From Piscicola geometra (lineage: Eukaryota > Annelida > Clitellata > Hirudinida > Piscicolidae), in contig OX030962.1 of the NCBI GenBank assembly GCA_943735955.1, positions 4,983,120 through 5,047,119 of the forward strand: a stretch of DNA of 64,000 bases, written 5' to 3'. Positions within the stretch are counted from its first letter, which is position 1; each line of letters begins with the position of its first letter. Made by a program: the position numbers and the translations under genes. This document shows positions 1 to 40,086 of this stretch, piece by piece. The notes beneath the pieces are model-generated. The model did no database searches. It saw nothing but the letters and a program-made list of their open reading frames with translations, and had not been told where the DNA came from.

Positions 1-26520
<26,520 letters not shown>

Positions 26521-28591
26521 TTTTATCAAATATTAAATCAAAAGTGAAGCGAATTAAATTAATAGTAAAAACTCTAAATAAGAATAAAGAAACTGTTATT
26601 AAAGGGAAAGATAATAATTACACAAACTACGTATTTGAAATAAGACATAATACTAAGAATATATTTTTATAGAAAAGAATGAAAATTTAAAAAAGTTAAA
26701 AAAGAAAATTTGTGCAATTTATATTAGAGTTTAGGTTATAAAGGAAATCTACAAAATAAGATAGAAAATTGTAAGATAAAAATTTTAAAATCTGAAAAAC
26801 AATTTACAAAATATATAATTATTAAAAGAGAACGGTATAAATGATGAAAAGAACACGAGACACGTGATGTGGAAGATTAAACCGCCAGTCAGGATTAAGT
26901 GATGGTGGTGTATGGTGTGTGAGGGTGTGTGTTGTGTGTGAGGGAGGTGTGAGGGTGTGTGAGGGTGTTAATAAACAATAGTGTTTGACAGTGTGAGGGT
27001 AATTTGATGGGGCTGTAAACGAGGGATAAATTAGTTATTAGGTTAATTAATGGATAAAAAAAAGAGTGGAAAATAGTGACTTTAAATTTTTTTATAATAT
27101 TTGAAAAACATTATACAATTTTAATAAATTTGTACCACTGCATGAAATTATATTTATAATGGACATTATTACTTACATTATAAATCATTTCAATTGCAGC
27201 TTCATTCTGTGTCTTCAGTCCCTTCTTTCGATGCCCACACAACATCATAACCATCTTTTCCTTATCTCGTCTATCCTCAACTTCGTAATTTTGATCTGAA
27301 TTATTTATTTTTTACGAAGGTTGGTTTTATTTTAATAATTTAATTTTTTATTATGGTTTGTAAAATTATTTTTGTTGTTGTTTATTATCATTCATCGATT
27401 CTTCTTCATTTTAATGTTTTCATGCTATAGTGGTAAAGAGGGCAGATGTCGAGGCGTTCATGTTACAGAAATGATAAGAGCCGTCAAGAGGCTGCTGTGT
27501 ACTTGCTCACAAACACAAAAACAAACGCACATACGTATACAAACATAAAATATAAACACATATACAGAACAGTAAAATCCATCAAATAGGAAATATAAAC
27601 TCACATAAAACGCACATAAATGCATTTTATATACATGAATACAAACATACAGAGAGAGAGGGAGAGGAAGGACAAACAATTGTAGAAACAATGGCGGAGG
27701 TAATAAATATTAAAGGTTAAATATTTGATTGGGAGTTTGGTTTCAGAGCCTTATGATTGCCTACAGATCAGCATTATCATCAGCACCCTATTCATCATAT
27801 TCATCATCATCGTATTCTTCATCATCATCAGCACCCTATTCATCATATTCATCATCATCGCATTCTTCATCATCATCAGCACCTTCACCCTAATCATCGT
27901 CATCAAACCCTCCTATTTCACCAATAAATAGCTAATTTAGTAATTTGCCATTTTTAAATTGATTTTTCGCCTTTTTTATTGTCTTATATTTTATCACTAA
28001 TCAAAAATTTCCCACAAAATTCCTCACTGCGTCCCCTGCCAGCACCCTACAGCAGCTGTTCTATTCATCAGGCGTTCATTAATTGCTCTAAACAAATATT
28101 TCTAATTATAGCTCTACAGATAGAATGAAGATATCAAATACATGCTTTTTGTTGGAGTATTTTATTTTAATCAATCAGTCACTTCTCCTCCATCTATATA
28201 TTCTTCTTTACCATCATCTTATTTTTATATATCTTGCACTTCTACCCATTTTTTATCTACCTTCTACATCACCCAGCCACCCTCTACACCCAGCCACCCT
28301 TCACTAATCCCTGCTAGAGATGCATGTTCACGTGAGTATCTACCACGTGATTGGTGGCCATGGCGACCGATGCGTTCTTAGATGGAGCGGCTACCTTTCA
28401 ATAATTTTCAAAAAATATATTTTCGTCTTCACTTAAAATGCACCAAATTTTTGCATTTTTGCATTTTTTTCAGTTTCAAATCGTGAGTTAATGAAATTAC
28501 ATCAACATTGATGATTTAATAATATTTTTCAAATATTAAATATTTTCAAATGTAAAAAAGACAGACGATAATAAATGAGAGTGTCAGTAAC
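26521..28591. other. AT-rich region upstream of ubr5; probable 5' UTR/promoter, not resolved
   Basis: Apart from the candidate exon at 27,177-27,295 this stretch is AT-rich and shows no recognisable gene. A palindromic E-box CACGTG lies at 26,861-26,866, about 340 bp upstream of the ubr5 start codon, and GTGTGAGGGT repeats occupy 26,915-26,999. A 48-bp ATC-rich segment (around tcagcaccctattcatc) is duplicated at 27,773-27,885. No clear TATA box could be assigned to ubr5. Confidence 0.4.
27177..27295 (-). CDS. Candidate internal exon, unrecognised protein
   Basis: A 119-nt open stretch on the minus strand is bounded by a good acceptor (ttcag) and a consensus donor (AAT|gtaagt). It encodes 39 codons with a gene-like composition: EVEDRRDKEKMVMMLCGHRK then KGLKTQNEAAIEMIYN. 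The other two frames contain stops. It lies 0.66 kb upstream of the ubr5 start codon on the same strand. A possible downstream terminal exon is 26,968-27,012 (tttacag, 14 codons, TAA). Its phase does not join directly to the 28,592-28,699 candidate, so at least one exon would be missing. Function unknown. Confidence 0.35.
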
Positions 28592-28699
28592 CTTGAAGAC
28601 ATTTATAATCTTTGAGCGGCGTGTTGTCATGGAGATAAGTGCATGCAAGTGCTGATCATTCCTTCCTAGTCTTCTAAATGTTTGTATATCTCGTGCCAT
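28592..28699 (-). CDS. Candidate 5' exon of an unrecognised minus-strand gene
   Basis: An ATG at 28,699, directly preceded by an in-frame TGA, opens 36 codons (MARDIQTFRRLGRNDQHLHA onwards) rich in basic residues, ending at AAG|gttact. I do not recognise the peptide. It could be the first exon of a gene transcribed in the same direction as ubr5 and lying just upstream, or a chance open frame. There is no independent support apart from the possible exon at 27,177-27,295. Confidence 0.25.
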
Positions 28700-29686
28700 T
28701 CAAACAATAACACTCTTTTTGTTATCATTATCAATACCGTTATTATGAATTCATCATCCTCATCATCATCATCATCTTCATCATCATCATCTTCTTCTTC
28801 TTCTCCATCATTATCATCGTCATCATCATCATTATCATCATACTCATCATCATCATCATCAACACTACCTCATTTCGTGCCACGACATTTGATGACGTAA
28901 TAGACTAATTGAAGTGCTAAGCAGCGTCATCATGTTGACTTGACCACCACCATCACCACATCATGTATGTAACACTTTGATAACATTGTAACACCTTTAT
29001 AACATCGTAACACTTTGATAAGATTGTAACACCTTTATAACATTGTGAGGAGATAACGGATGCACAATGTGTACAAAATGTGCATTACACATTCCGGTTG
29101 GCGTTTACAACTCGCTTGTAAACGGTTTTTCGTCTTTGTGTAATTATTCTTGTTTCTATCTGTCTTTCATCCTCAGAGTCCTGGGACTCAGCGGATTGTG
29201 GGGTTGTTCATAGCTGAAATGCTGCCACTTCTCGTTGAGAGTTTGTCACGTCCGTGAAGATGATTAAAATGCTTAACTCCAGCAAGAATTCCATCTTTAG
29301 GAAGACACCGGGCAGACGAATTGTTAGTTTACATACTTGCTTGAAGCGCTACTCGATCAGATAATATTATAATCGGCAAATAGTTAGGATTAATGTAAGT
29401 TTTCATTTTTAACCTAATTAAAAATAATAATTAGGATGTCAATTAACTAGATTAACTATAAATATAGTGATGTGCCGTATAATTCAACTGAATAACGCAT
29501 AAAAAAACTAATGTGTTGGTTAAAAGATTAACGGATAAAGAAATTAACTATTTTCTTAACTGTGCTCACTTTTGCTACCATCTCTATGATCATCATCAAC
29601 ACCCCTGAAGTGGATTGTCATTGAGAATAATGAGTTGAAAGCTTTGAGTGCAACGCTTCGACTGTTCTCAGAGGACAGCAGGGTTC
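28700..29686. other. Intergenic sequence, no gene recognised
   Basis: Contains (ATC)n at 28,745-28,865, TGTAACA-type degenerate repeats at 28,965-29,045, and a 47-codon minus-strand open stretch (29,188-29,328; includes LAGVKHFNHLHGRDKLSTRS) that I cannot identify. It may be an exon or an old transposon fragment. Confidence 0.4.
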
Positions 29687-30114
<428 letters not shown>

Positions 30115-30234
30115 CACCTTTTTTGAATGTTCATTTGTGTAGTTATTGCTCTTTCTATTCTTATAGTGTGTTCTTTTTAAGTATTGTATGTATTTATATA
30201 TGTGTGTGTTTATAAAAAGCTTTTTGGTCCACAC

Positions 30235-31765
30235 TAGAGGTCGGACCGGGTACCCGATCTGACCGGGTACCCGCGGGACTCCCGCGGGAACGGGAATGAA
30301 AATTAATTTCGGGACGGGAAAAGTCGGGAACCGGGAATAGGTTTCCGGGACGAGAACGGGAACGGGAATCAACATTCAAATCGGGAACGGGAAAAGATGG
30401 GAAAGGGAATCAACTTTTAAATCGGGAACGGGAAAAACAGGAATAACAGTTATTGGGATTGAATTCTTTAACAATGATTTTTCAGCAAACTTCTAAGTAT
30501 GGAAATCTTTATTTCATCGATACTCCGTACTTAAAATAAGTATTAAATGCAATAGAAATGTATAACGAAGCCACCATTGCCAATGTCAAAATCTCCAACA
30601 CTACATTTGAAGTTGTTATGGTGAGTCCAAATATTAGGAAGATTAGAACAACTGGGTGATGATGAAAACTTGTCAGATGAAATCAAAATGGTCAGTTATA
30701 TTATTTTCATTTTATAAATTAATACTTTGAATTTGAATGATTAATTTTCAACTGATTGCTCAGTTGATCATTTCGACGAAAGAAAAGATGCCATTGATCT
30801 TATTCCTATGACAGCATGTCTGTTGCATCCCCAGTATGAAAGAATAATAGAAAAAAGTTTAGGATAGAAAAGAAATAAATACCAAGACTTTCATTAGAGA
30901 AAATTTAATTCTATTTTGTACAGCCAGACCAAGCTGCAGTGCCGTTGAGAAAAAAAAGATGGTTATTTAGACCTATTATGTTTGTTTTTATAACGTAAAA
31001 ATTATAATAAAATTATTATACTAACAAATAATACGAATGATTTTATATTTGCAGTTGTGGAGAATAAGAATGTTGTCAAAAAGCATATTTTTAACATTAT
31101 TGAAGAATTAATAATAATGAACGAAGAAAGTTGAAGATTATAAAGATGTTTTATTTTATTTGAGTAAAATGCGCAATTTTAAAATACTACAAGAAGTAGC
31201 CAAAATTTTGTTTAGTATATCTGCAAGTTCTATTCCCTGTGAACGGAATTTTTCAATATGTGGTCGTTTAACTTCATACCCAAAATCATCTCATTTGAAA
31301 GCTGAAACTCTTAACGGTTTAACCTGTGTGAAAAGCAATAAAGACTTGATTGAAATACTCAAAATCAATGACTAACTTTCATTTCGATAAATATTTGAAA
31401 TTTAAATAGTGTTTTTTTTTATTTGATTAAAAGAAATATTTTCTGACTTTCAAATAATAAATTTGAAGAAATGTTAGAACTAGAAAGTTTGGGACCAGTG
31501 AAAACGGCAGCGAAAATGAATAAAAATCAAAAAGTTCAAAAAGTTTCGGGAACGGGTCGGGACCGGGAATCGAGTTGCGGGAACGGGACGGGACGGGAAT
31601 CAAAATTCTGATGTTCCATCGGGAACGGGACGGAACAAAACACATTTCGGGAACGGGACGGGAATCAAAATTCTGATGTCCCATCGGGAACGGGACGGGA
31701 CGGGAAATCAAATTTCGGGAACGGGACGGGACCGGGAATAAAAAAGCGTCCATGTCCGACCTCTA
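30235..31765 (+). mobile_element. hAT-type DNA transposon, copy 1
   Basis: A 1,531-bp element with perfect 12-bp terminal inverted repeats (TAGAGGTCGGAC at the left, its complement at the right), flanked by a perfect 8-bp target duplication GTCCACAC (30,227-30,234 and 31,766-31,773). Both ends are filled with GGGAACGGGAC-type subterminal repeats. The interior keeps the C-terminal hAT dimerisation region of a transposase on the plus strand (31,160-31,375; EVAKILFSISASSIPCERNF then SICGRLTS). No intact DDE catalytic core is seen, so it is probably non-autonomous. Confidence 0.92.
31160..31375 (+). pseudogene. hAT transposase C-terminal fragment
   Basis: A 71-codon open frame in copy 1 covering the hAT dimerisation block (KILFSISASSIPCERNFSIC, then SHLKAETLNGLTCVKSNKDL). 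It differs from the copy at 53.5 kb by several substitutions (for example SY versus SD before PKSSHL), which indicates separate decay since the two insertions. Confidence 0.8.
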
Positions 31766-31773
31766 GTCCACAC

Positions 31774-32094
31774 ACACTCACTTTTTAATCTTAGACAATC
31801 AACACCTAATAAACGTTCTTTTCTATTTCAACCCTCTTAACTACATAACCAATAATCTCCCTCAAAACACCATCCCAAGCAAACACACAAACACACATGT
31901 GCATCGAGACACATGTGTGTTCATGTGTTCGATAACGCCTCACTCGTCACACCCACTGAACCCTGTCTGCGTTTATAAACAAGTGGTAACGATCAGGCGT
32001 AATTGCTAGGCATGTCTAGATAAAAAAATAAAGAGACAGAGAAGGAGATAGCGTTAGAAGACAGAGAGAGAGATAGGAGGAGACAAAAAACGAA
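31774..32094. other. Spacer without recognised features
   Basis: Between hAT copy 1 and the 16-bp array. No open frame or motif of note. Confidence 0.4.
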
Positions 32095-32412
32095 GAGGTA
32101 GAGAGAGACAAATAGATAGACAAAGATAAAAAACAGACAGATAGAGAAACAGACAGAGAGAGACAAATGGATAGACATTTAGAGAAACAGACAGATAAAG
32201 AAAAAGACAGATAGAGAAACAGACAGATAGAGAAGAAGACAGATAGAAAAACAGACAGATAGAGAAACAGACAGATAGAGAAAAAGACAGATAGAAAAAC
32301 AGACAGATAGAGAAACAGACAGATAGAGAAACAGACAGATAGAGAAACAGACAGATAGAGAAACAGACAGATAGAGAAACAGACAGATGGAGAGACAGAC
32401 AGGTGGAGACAG
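32095..32412 (+). repeat. 16-bp AGAGAAACAGACAGAT array
   Basis: About 18 copies with AGAAAAAGACAG variants. Strongly purine-biased on the plus strand. Confidence 0.92.
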
Positions 32413-32869
32413 ATAGAAAGAGAGAGAGTGCTGATAACAAAGACAAGAGGCTGTGATATCTTGAAGGGGCACCGATGACTACAATGCTCCGATATATGCA
32501 CTGCTGACAGTTGTTGTTGTTGTTGATGGTGGTGGTGGTGACGTTGTTGTTGTTGTTTCTACTCTTTTTGTTGTTTTTAAAGGTTTTTGTTGTTTTTAAA
32601 AGTTTTTGTTGTTTTTATATACGCTTTTGGGTTTTATTGTTGTTGTGAATGTTGATAAGGCAGTGTTTTTGTTGCTTTAGGGGAGAACAATTATGTTTTT
32701 TTCTTCTTTTTTTATGATTGTGTGTTGATGGTTGTCAGTGAGAAAATAATTACGAAGTAATTAAACTAAGTATGCCTACAAACTGGCGTTATTGCGATAA
32801 GGGGTTTTCATCTTAAAATAGTACTAATCACCAGACCCACACCCATAACCACCACATAACTACCAGTAA

Positions 32870-33178
<309 letters not shown>

Positions 33179-33276
33179 AAACACTACTACTACCACTAAT
33201 AATACCACACCCACACTATTACTACCACTAATAATACGACACCCACAGCACTACTAACATTTATACTACTACTACA

Positions 33277-33373
<97 letters not shown>

Positions 33374-36205
33374 TTACTACCACTACTACTACATATTTTG
33401 ACGGACAACCTTCTTCAGAGGCTGGTGGCTTCAATCGCATCGTTAGAACAATTAAGGTCACTCTAAAGCTAATTAAAAAACATACTTTTCTTCTTTTGTA
33501 CTTGTTGTTGCTGTTGTTACTTTTTGTTGCTATGTTGTTGCTGTTGTTATTTTTTGTTGCTGTGGTTACTTTTTGCTGCTATTTTGGTGTTGTTGTTGTT
33601 AATCTTTTTGCTTCTAATGTTCCTTTTGGTAATTATAATCCTGTTGTTTTTGTTGTTGTTGCACGTCTTCAAAAAAAATTTTCTTTACGTTTTTTGTCCT
33701 ATATAAAAGTTGGAATTTTTTCCAAGAATCAGTAATTTCAATTATAAATGTCTAATGAATTCTCCTTTGCATGAACATATGCACACATGCACACATAGAA
33801 CCACGCACGCACACACGCATACTAGCACGCACACACTGCCACCCCTCGAAGCGAGCACACACAGACACACAAAAACACACACAATCACACATTCACGAGC
33901 AAATAGATGCCCCTAGTCAAGTATTCTTTCTTTTGATCTCCGCATCAACCACAAAAACTAAATTCCTCATCATCACCATAAGCATCATCATCACCATCAT
34001 CATCACCATCACCATCATCATCACCATCATCATCACCCTCATCATCACCCTCATCATCACCATCATCATCCTCACCCTCCTCAAGTATTATCCTTCTCTT
34101 CACCACACCCCTCACCACCACCACCACTCTATTAACCCTCCATATTCAATCATTGTCTCCATTCATAGTATGAATTTTTCTAGCGTGAAATATTTCTATT
34201 TTCCATTTTCCCTTTCATCCATCCTTCACACTTCACTTCACTTTTAATCAGTCTACAACAATTTATCTTGATTATTTCATTTAGACATTCTTCTATATAT
34301 TATGTCGCCCACAATACATCGCATTGTATAACATTGCATTGCCTACTACTGCTTTTCATACCATCCAGTTTCTTCCCCCATCCATTTTTTTCATCCATTG
34401 AAACCAGGCACATGCTTTCAATCCAACAATTAAAAAGATTTTATTGACCATAAAGTGAAATTAATTACATTTGTTTATTTTTTAATATAAAATTATTTTC
34501 TATATCTTTAGCTGTTCATTAAAATACATTTAAAATTAAAAACTAAATTAATTATTCGCTTCGTCACTTCCCGATGGTTCGGTGCATTCATTTGTCACTT
34601 CTGTGTGACTCTTTTTCATTCACAGGTCTTGAGGGCCTGGGGTTACACCTCACTAATTAAACTATTGATGAGTGTATTCTACAATGGCTGTACACTAAAT
34701 CTTTATACACTCCTCTTGCCCCCCTTACAGCAACATCACCAACAACATCACCTTGACTGCAGCAACACTCACAAAAACTAGTCGTCTGTTATGTGCCTCA
34801 GAAAAGACATTGGCAAAGTTCAGGTCTCTCAGATAAAAAAGATGATGATGATGAAAAAAGATGATGATGATGAAAATAATGATGAGGATAAAAAATAATG
34901 ATGATGATGAAAATAATGATGATGAGAATGAAAGGGATGATGAGGGGGAAGAGAAAGACGATGGAGTAAATGATGATGATGATTATGATGAAGAGGAGGA
35001 GGAAGAAGAAAAGCGCCTCGATGTCACATGACGTCAGAAAGAGCGCAATAAAATGCTCGTTAATCATGCATTCGATGAGGCCTCTTCAGGTCACTGTGGA
35101 GAGAAGCAAGTGGCTGGACTGCTTGGTAGCACTAAGCCCCTGACCTCATTACTGCACAACTACCACAACTACTACTACAACTGTTGCCAGTATCACAACT
35201 ACCACAACTACTACTACAATTGTTGTCATTACCACAACTACCACTACAACTACTATTGCCAGTATCACAACTACCACAACTACTACTACAATTGTTGTCA
35301 TTACCACAACTACCACTACAACTACTATGGCCAGTATCTACTTCAGCTAATACGCATATTCTACTCATCCTGCTAGCCCTACTATTAGTACTGCTACTGC
35401 TACCACTGCCTCTCCTACTGTTGCCATTATTACAACTACTACACCCATAATACTACTACTACTAGTAGTATTGTTACTACTTCATTACGACCTATGCTAT
35501 TACTACAACTATTACTCTTACTAACACAACTACTACTACCACTTCTATATTATCTTCTATATTTACAACTTTAAAAACTCATTCATCATTCTATTCACAT
35601 TTTCAATAAGGTGTTAACGCTGAAGAAGGCGTGGTCTTTTTCAAATGCATCCAATCAAAAAATTTCTTCAAAATTTTCACCCAATGAAATCTTCCCGAGC
35701 TTTTTTATAATAGAAAACTTTTCACCAACCGCATGTCAATCACCCTATTCAAACTAATTACTATAAATTAAGGCTCTATTGCAAACACACACGTCTGTAA
35801 CAAGCTCCATTGACAGCATTAACACTGCCCGAGCCAAAGACGAGTCTTAATACCACCTCCACAACACGCGCATACAGCGACATTGACAGCAAAACCCCGC
35901 CAAGGTTTTGAGCCTACACACGATGCAGTTGCTTTGAAGGAGATGGAATGCCTGTGTGCTTGGGAGTGAATGTGGAAGACCCCCGGACTCTGACCATCTC
36001 CAGGTTAGATGCCATTTTATTTTAATTTAATTTAAGACATTTCAATTTTTAAATTTTCATGTGACTATTTTCAAATAACTTGAGTTGATAAATTTTCGCA
36101 TTTTTAAAAGTAGTTTCGTTCAGTAGAAAAGGTGCGATGATGTGGAAGCGAGTCAAAGTGACCATTTTGAGGTTGAACCATTTTATTCAATTTAGCTGAG
36201 TTACT
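33374..36205. other. Intergenic sequence with short repeats and possible promoter motifs
   Basis: No gene recognised. It holds ATC triplets (33,965-34,075), GAT triplets (34,840-35,000) and a ~70-90-bp duplicated CACAACTAC block (35,155-35,335). CCAAT-like motifs (35,651 and about 35,683), followed by a moderately GC-rich stretch to 36,002 ending in tctccag|gttaga, could mark a 5' non-coding exon, but this is speculative. Confidence 0.35.
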
Positions 36206-36209
36206 ACAA

Positions 36210-36536
36210 CTCCAACAACAACAACTCCAACAACAACACTTCCTACAACAACACTTCTTACAACAACAACTCCAACAACAACAACTCCAACAACAACAAC
36301 TCCAACAACAACAACTCCAACAACAACAACTCCAACAACAACAACTCCAACAACAACAACTCCAACAACAACAACTCCAACAACAACAACTCCAACAACA
36401 ACAACTCCAACAACAACAACTCCAACAACAACAACTCCAACAACAAAAACTCCAACAACAACAACTCCAACAACAACACTTCCTACAACAACAACTCCAA
36501 CAACAACAACTCCAACAACAACAACTCCAACAACAG
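36210..36536 (+). repeat. 15-bp AACAACAACTCCAAC array
   Basis: About 21 copies, nearly perfect. Confidence 0.93.
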
Positions 36537-38105
36537 CATCTCTAGAAACTTCCAACAAAAATATTTGATACTTAAGACCAACATCAAATCAATAAGCCCC
36601 CTTCTAACAGCAACACCTTTGCAGTCTTTCAGCATTATTATTCTTTAGAGGCGTCAATAACTCCACACGTTGCCATCGATTATGCAATCACAACTCCTTC
36701 ATGTTGTAACACTCGCAGTAACATTTGAGAGCTGTTACACATCCCACCTTCATTCGTCCTCCCTTTCTATCAATGCAACACCACGAATTTGCAGTTTAAT
36801 GAGATTTAAATTAATTGATATTGAAAATAATTTTTGAAATTGGAATTAACAGTTTGAAACTGCATCTTTTATATTATTTATTTTTCTTCTGCAGGCTAGA
36901 GTCATCCTTCAACGACCCACAATAGAAACAACCCTTTAATAAAAATTCAACAAAACCTTCAACAAAATCTTCAACAACTCCTTGAACTAACACTTCAACA
37001 AATACTAACACTTCAACAACCACTTTTAAAAATAATTTAAAAGAAAAGTCACGCAAGCAAAGACCCAAGCAAGCGAATCACCAACTGATTAAGCAGTCAG
37101 CAATGCAAGAAATTTAATGACCAATTAACAGGCTATTAAAGCAGCTCCATTTCACATCATTTTTTCATAAATTTAGCATTCGTTCAACAACTTTCATATT
37201 CCATTCAAGCCTTCTCCAATTTTCGACATCTTTTTCTTCTTCTTCTCATCACACCTCGTCCATCTTTTTCCTGCATCTCCCCCCTCTGTAGATGACTTCA
37301 ATCGCCCACACCACCACCTCGAACGCTCTCTTAGCCAGTGAGTTCACTTGGATTATTCCATTTTGATCTTTTTGTGTCTGCAAAATATGTTTGAAGTTGT
37401 TTCAAACCCACCCTCCTTGCCTGAGAGCACCACCACAAACCACTATATGTCTTCACTAAAAACCCTTTCAAAGAACCATTGAAAACTTTTTAAAAACCAT
37501 AAAACCCCTTCAAAGAACCATTGAAAACTTTTTACAAACCATAAAACCCTTTCAAACTCCCACAAAGCTTTCCAAACCACCACAAACACCTCGAAAGAGC
37601 TTCGAATTACTGATGAGGCTTCCTCGTTTGTTTGCATTACATTCTCTTAATGCCTTGTTCTTCACAACTACAATCGTTTCAGTGAATCATCACTCATCCA
37701 TTTTTCAACCAATCTCTCATTCCTATATTTCTCCAATCAATCATCAACTAATTCATTCATCAAATCATTCATCTGCCATCCTTCAACCCACCCACTCACT
37801 CCTTCATCTCTTCATTACTGACGGTTAATGGCACAATGTAGCTTCAAAAAAGTGTAGAAGACTACAAAAAGTTAGATTTATTTCTATCTACCCACCTCAT
37901 TCAAAAATGTTAATTTATCTCCATCTACCTACTTCATTCATCCCTCCATCTCAGCAACCAGGTTTATGCATTGCAACCAGTTGAACACCAACAAAAGCAA
38001 GAGAAATTAGCCCTCCTCAAACGGTGTCTAAAAGAGAAACTCAATGAAATGCGCTGGAAACTCTGAAAACAACCAAGACACTTTTATTATGTAATAACTT
38101 GAAAT
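36537..38105. other. Intergenic sequence, no gene recognised
   Basis: AT-rich with TTCAACAA runs (36,930-37,020) and a two-copy ~46-bp duplication (37,455-37,550, core CAAAGAACCATTGAAAAC). No splice-supported coding frame found. The missing first exon of otx could lie here or further left. Confidence 0.4.
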
Positions 38106-38107
38106 TT

Positions 38108-38248
38108 AAGACTTATATCCTATAAGTTATAGGCTATAAGTTATAGGCTATAAGTTATAGGCTATAAGTTATAGGCTATAAGTTATAGGCTATAAGTTAT
38201 AGGCTATAAGTTATAGGCTATAAGTTATAGGCTATAAGTTATAGGCCA
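38108..38248 (+). repeat. 14-bp GCTATAAGTTATAG array
   Basis: About ten near-perfect copies. The unit is close to palindromic (CTATAAGTTATAG). Confidence 0.93.
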
Positions 38249-38924
38249 TAAGCTACGTGGTTTTCAAGTTGCAGGCTGTAACTCACGAACCTATAACTCA
38301 TCGACAAGACAAGAAATGCTTCGCCTAAAGCGGGACATGTGTGTTGAGAGGCACGCTAGTGTGTCCTTTGAATGCTGCCTTGACAGCCTTTCAAACAGTC
38401 CACAACCCAGGCATTGTCATTGCTGTTGTTCCTTTTATTTTTTTGTGGTTGTTATTTTGTTTGTTGTAGTTGTTGCTGGGTTTGCATTTGTAGTTGTCTA
38501 TTGTGTTGCTGAAAAAAATGTTGTTACTGCGTTTAGTTATTGCATTTCTGTTAGAATCCATCTTGACTGATAATACTGGCCTAATAATTGCATGCCTGCC
38601 TTCCCGCCATCGGAAGCAGCAGACGATGATGAAGTGTTGAAGGCGCTTGAGGAGAGGTTGCCTCAGCATTGAAAACAAGCAATCAGGCGGAGTGCACCGA
38701 GAAGGCGAACAACAAAAATAACAAAAACACTTATGAGTATAATGAGCAGAAGATTAATGAAGTTAAAATTGTTTTTATTATTTTTAATAATAATAATAAA
38801 AAGAAAAATGCAAAAAAAAGATGAAAAGTTGGTCACGGTTGGATGGTCGGGTGGGAAGGCTGCGTGGAGTGGTTGCACAGTGCAAACATTCTTGAAGAGT
38901 TCTCAAGTGCTGTGGGTTGTATGG

Positions 38925-39185
38925 TTGATAGTATGGTTGGTTGTATGGCTGGTTGTATGGTTAGCTGTATGATTAGTTGTGTGTTCAGTTGTATGGTTGT
39001 TTGTATGCTTGTTTGTATGGCTGGTTGTATGGTTTTTTGTATGGTTTGTTGTGTGGTTGGTTGTGTGGTTGGTTGTATTGTTAGTTTCTATGTTTGGTTG
39101 TATGGTTGGTTGTATGGTTGGTTGTATGGTTGGTTGTATGGTTGGTTGTATGGTTGGTTGTATGGCTGGTTGAATGGTTTGTTGT
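38925..39185 (+). repeat. 12-bp GTATGGTTGGTT array
   Basis: About 21 diverged copies, most regular at 39,095-39,170. Confidence 0.9.
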
Positions 39186-40085
39186 ATAATTTTTGTATGC
39201 TTGGTTGGTCTGCTAGTGCCGCACAATGCTATAAAAGCAACAAAAACAACAACAACAGCAACAACAACAACAACTACTCAAAGCACCACACACACACTCA
39301 CATTGACAGGCCCATGGTGGTTGAGTAATTGAAGTCTTCAAATTTGATTAATGAGCCAATAAGTCATCAATTAAAAAATGAATAAATAAATGAACAACAG
39401 CAAAAATAAAAATATTTATAAATGTTCACAATAACAGTAAATCCCTTAACAACGATAATTTATAGCAGCAGCGTGGAGACGAAACTATAAAGTACCTTAA
39501 ACAGGCTACTGCGTGTGAGGTTTGGAGGGGAAACTAGTAAATTAGGAAAATTAAAGTCATGGATTGCAATACTCGTTTGCGTGACGTCTATTTCATATTT
39601 GTTTCAACTTTTATCCATCTATAAATAAATCTATCCATCCACCCATCCACCTATGCACCCGTCCATCCAACCATGCTGGCTTATTCAAGGTCTAGATTAC
39701 AATGTGAAAAAGGATAAATAATAGAAAAAGTAACAATAGAAAGGAATGCATTGGCAACATGGTGATTGGAAACAGCTGATTGACCGCATAAAAGGCAAAA
39801 TGGCTGTTGGAGGCAGCTTGCTTGTTTGGTGGGCCATTGACGATTGATCGGTTGTTGTCGTTGTTGTTGTTGTTGTTGTTGGTGTGTTTGTTGTGGTTTT
39901 CAGTTGTTGTTGTGTTTGTTGTGGTAGTCAGTTGTTGTTGGGTTGTTTTGTTGTAATAATCTTGGCAGTGTACTTAGTGGAATTTCAAAAAGTTGCTTTA
40001 AAGTCCCACAACTACACTTCAAACACTGCATTATTTCCGAGACTTTTGTTGCTTCATTCCCACAGACACAAATCTGATTACTAAA
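39186..40085. other. Intergenic sequence, no gene recognised
   Basis: Contains short CAA and GTT triplet runs (39,238-39,275 and 39,855-39,885) and otherwise no supported feature. Confidence 0.4.
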
Positions 40086-40086
40086 C

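Noticed and set aside
38733..38972. Small plus-strand open frame at the GTATGG repeat
   Set aside because: Runs from AT-rich sequence into the 12-bp array; no homology or splice evidence.
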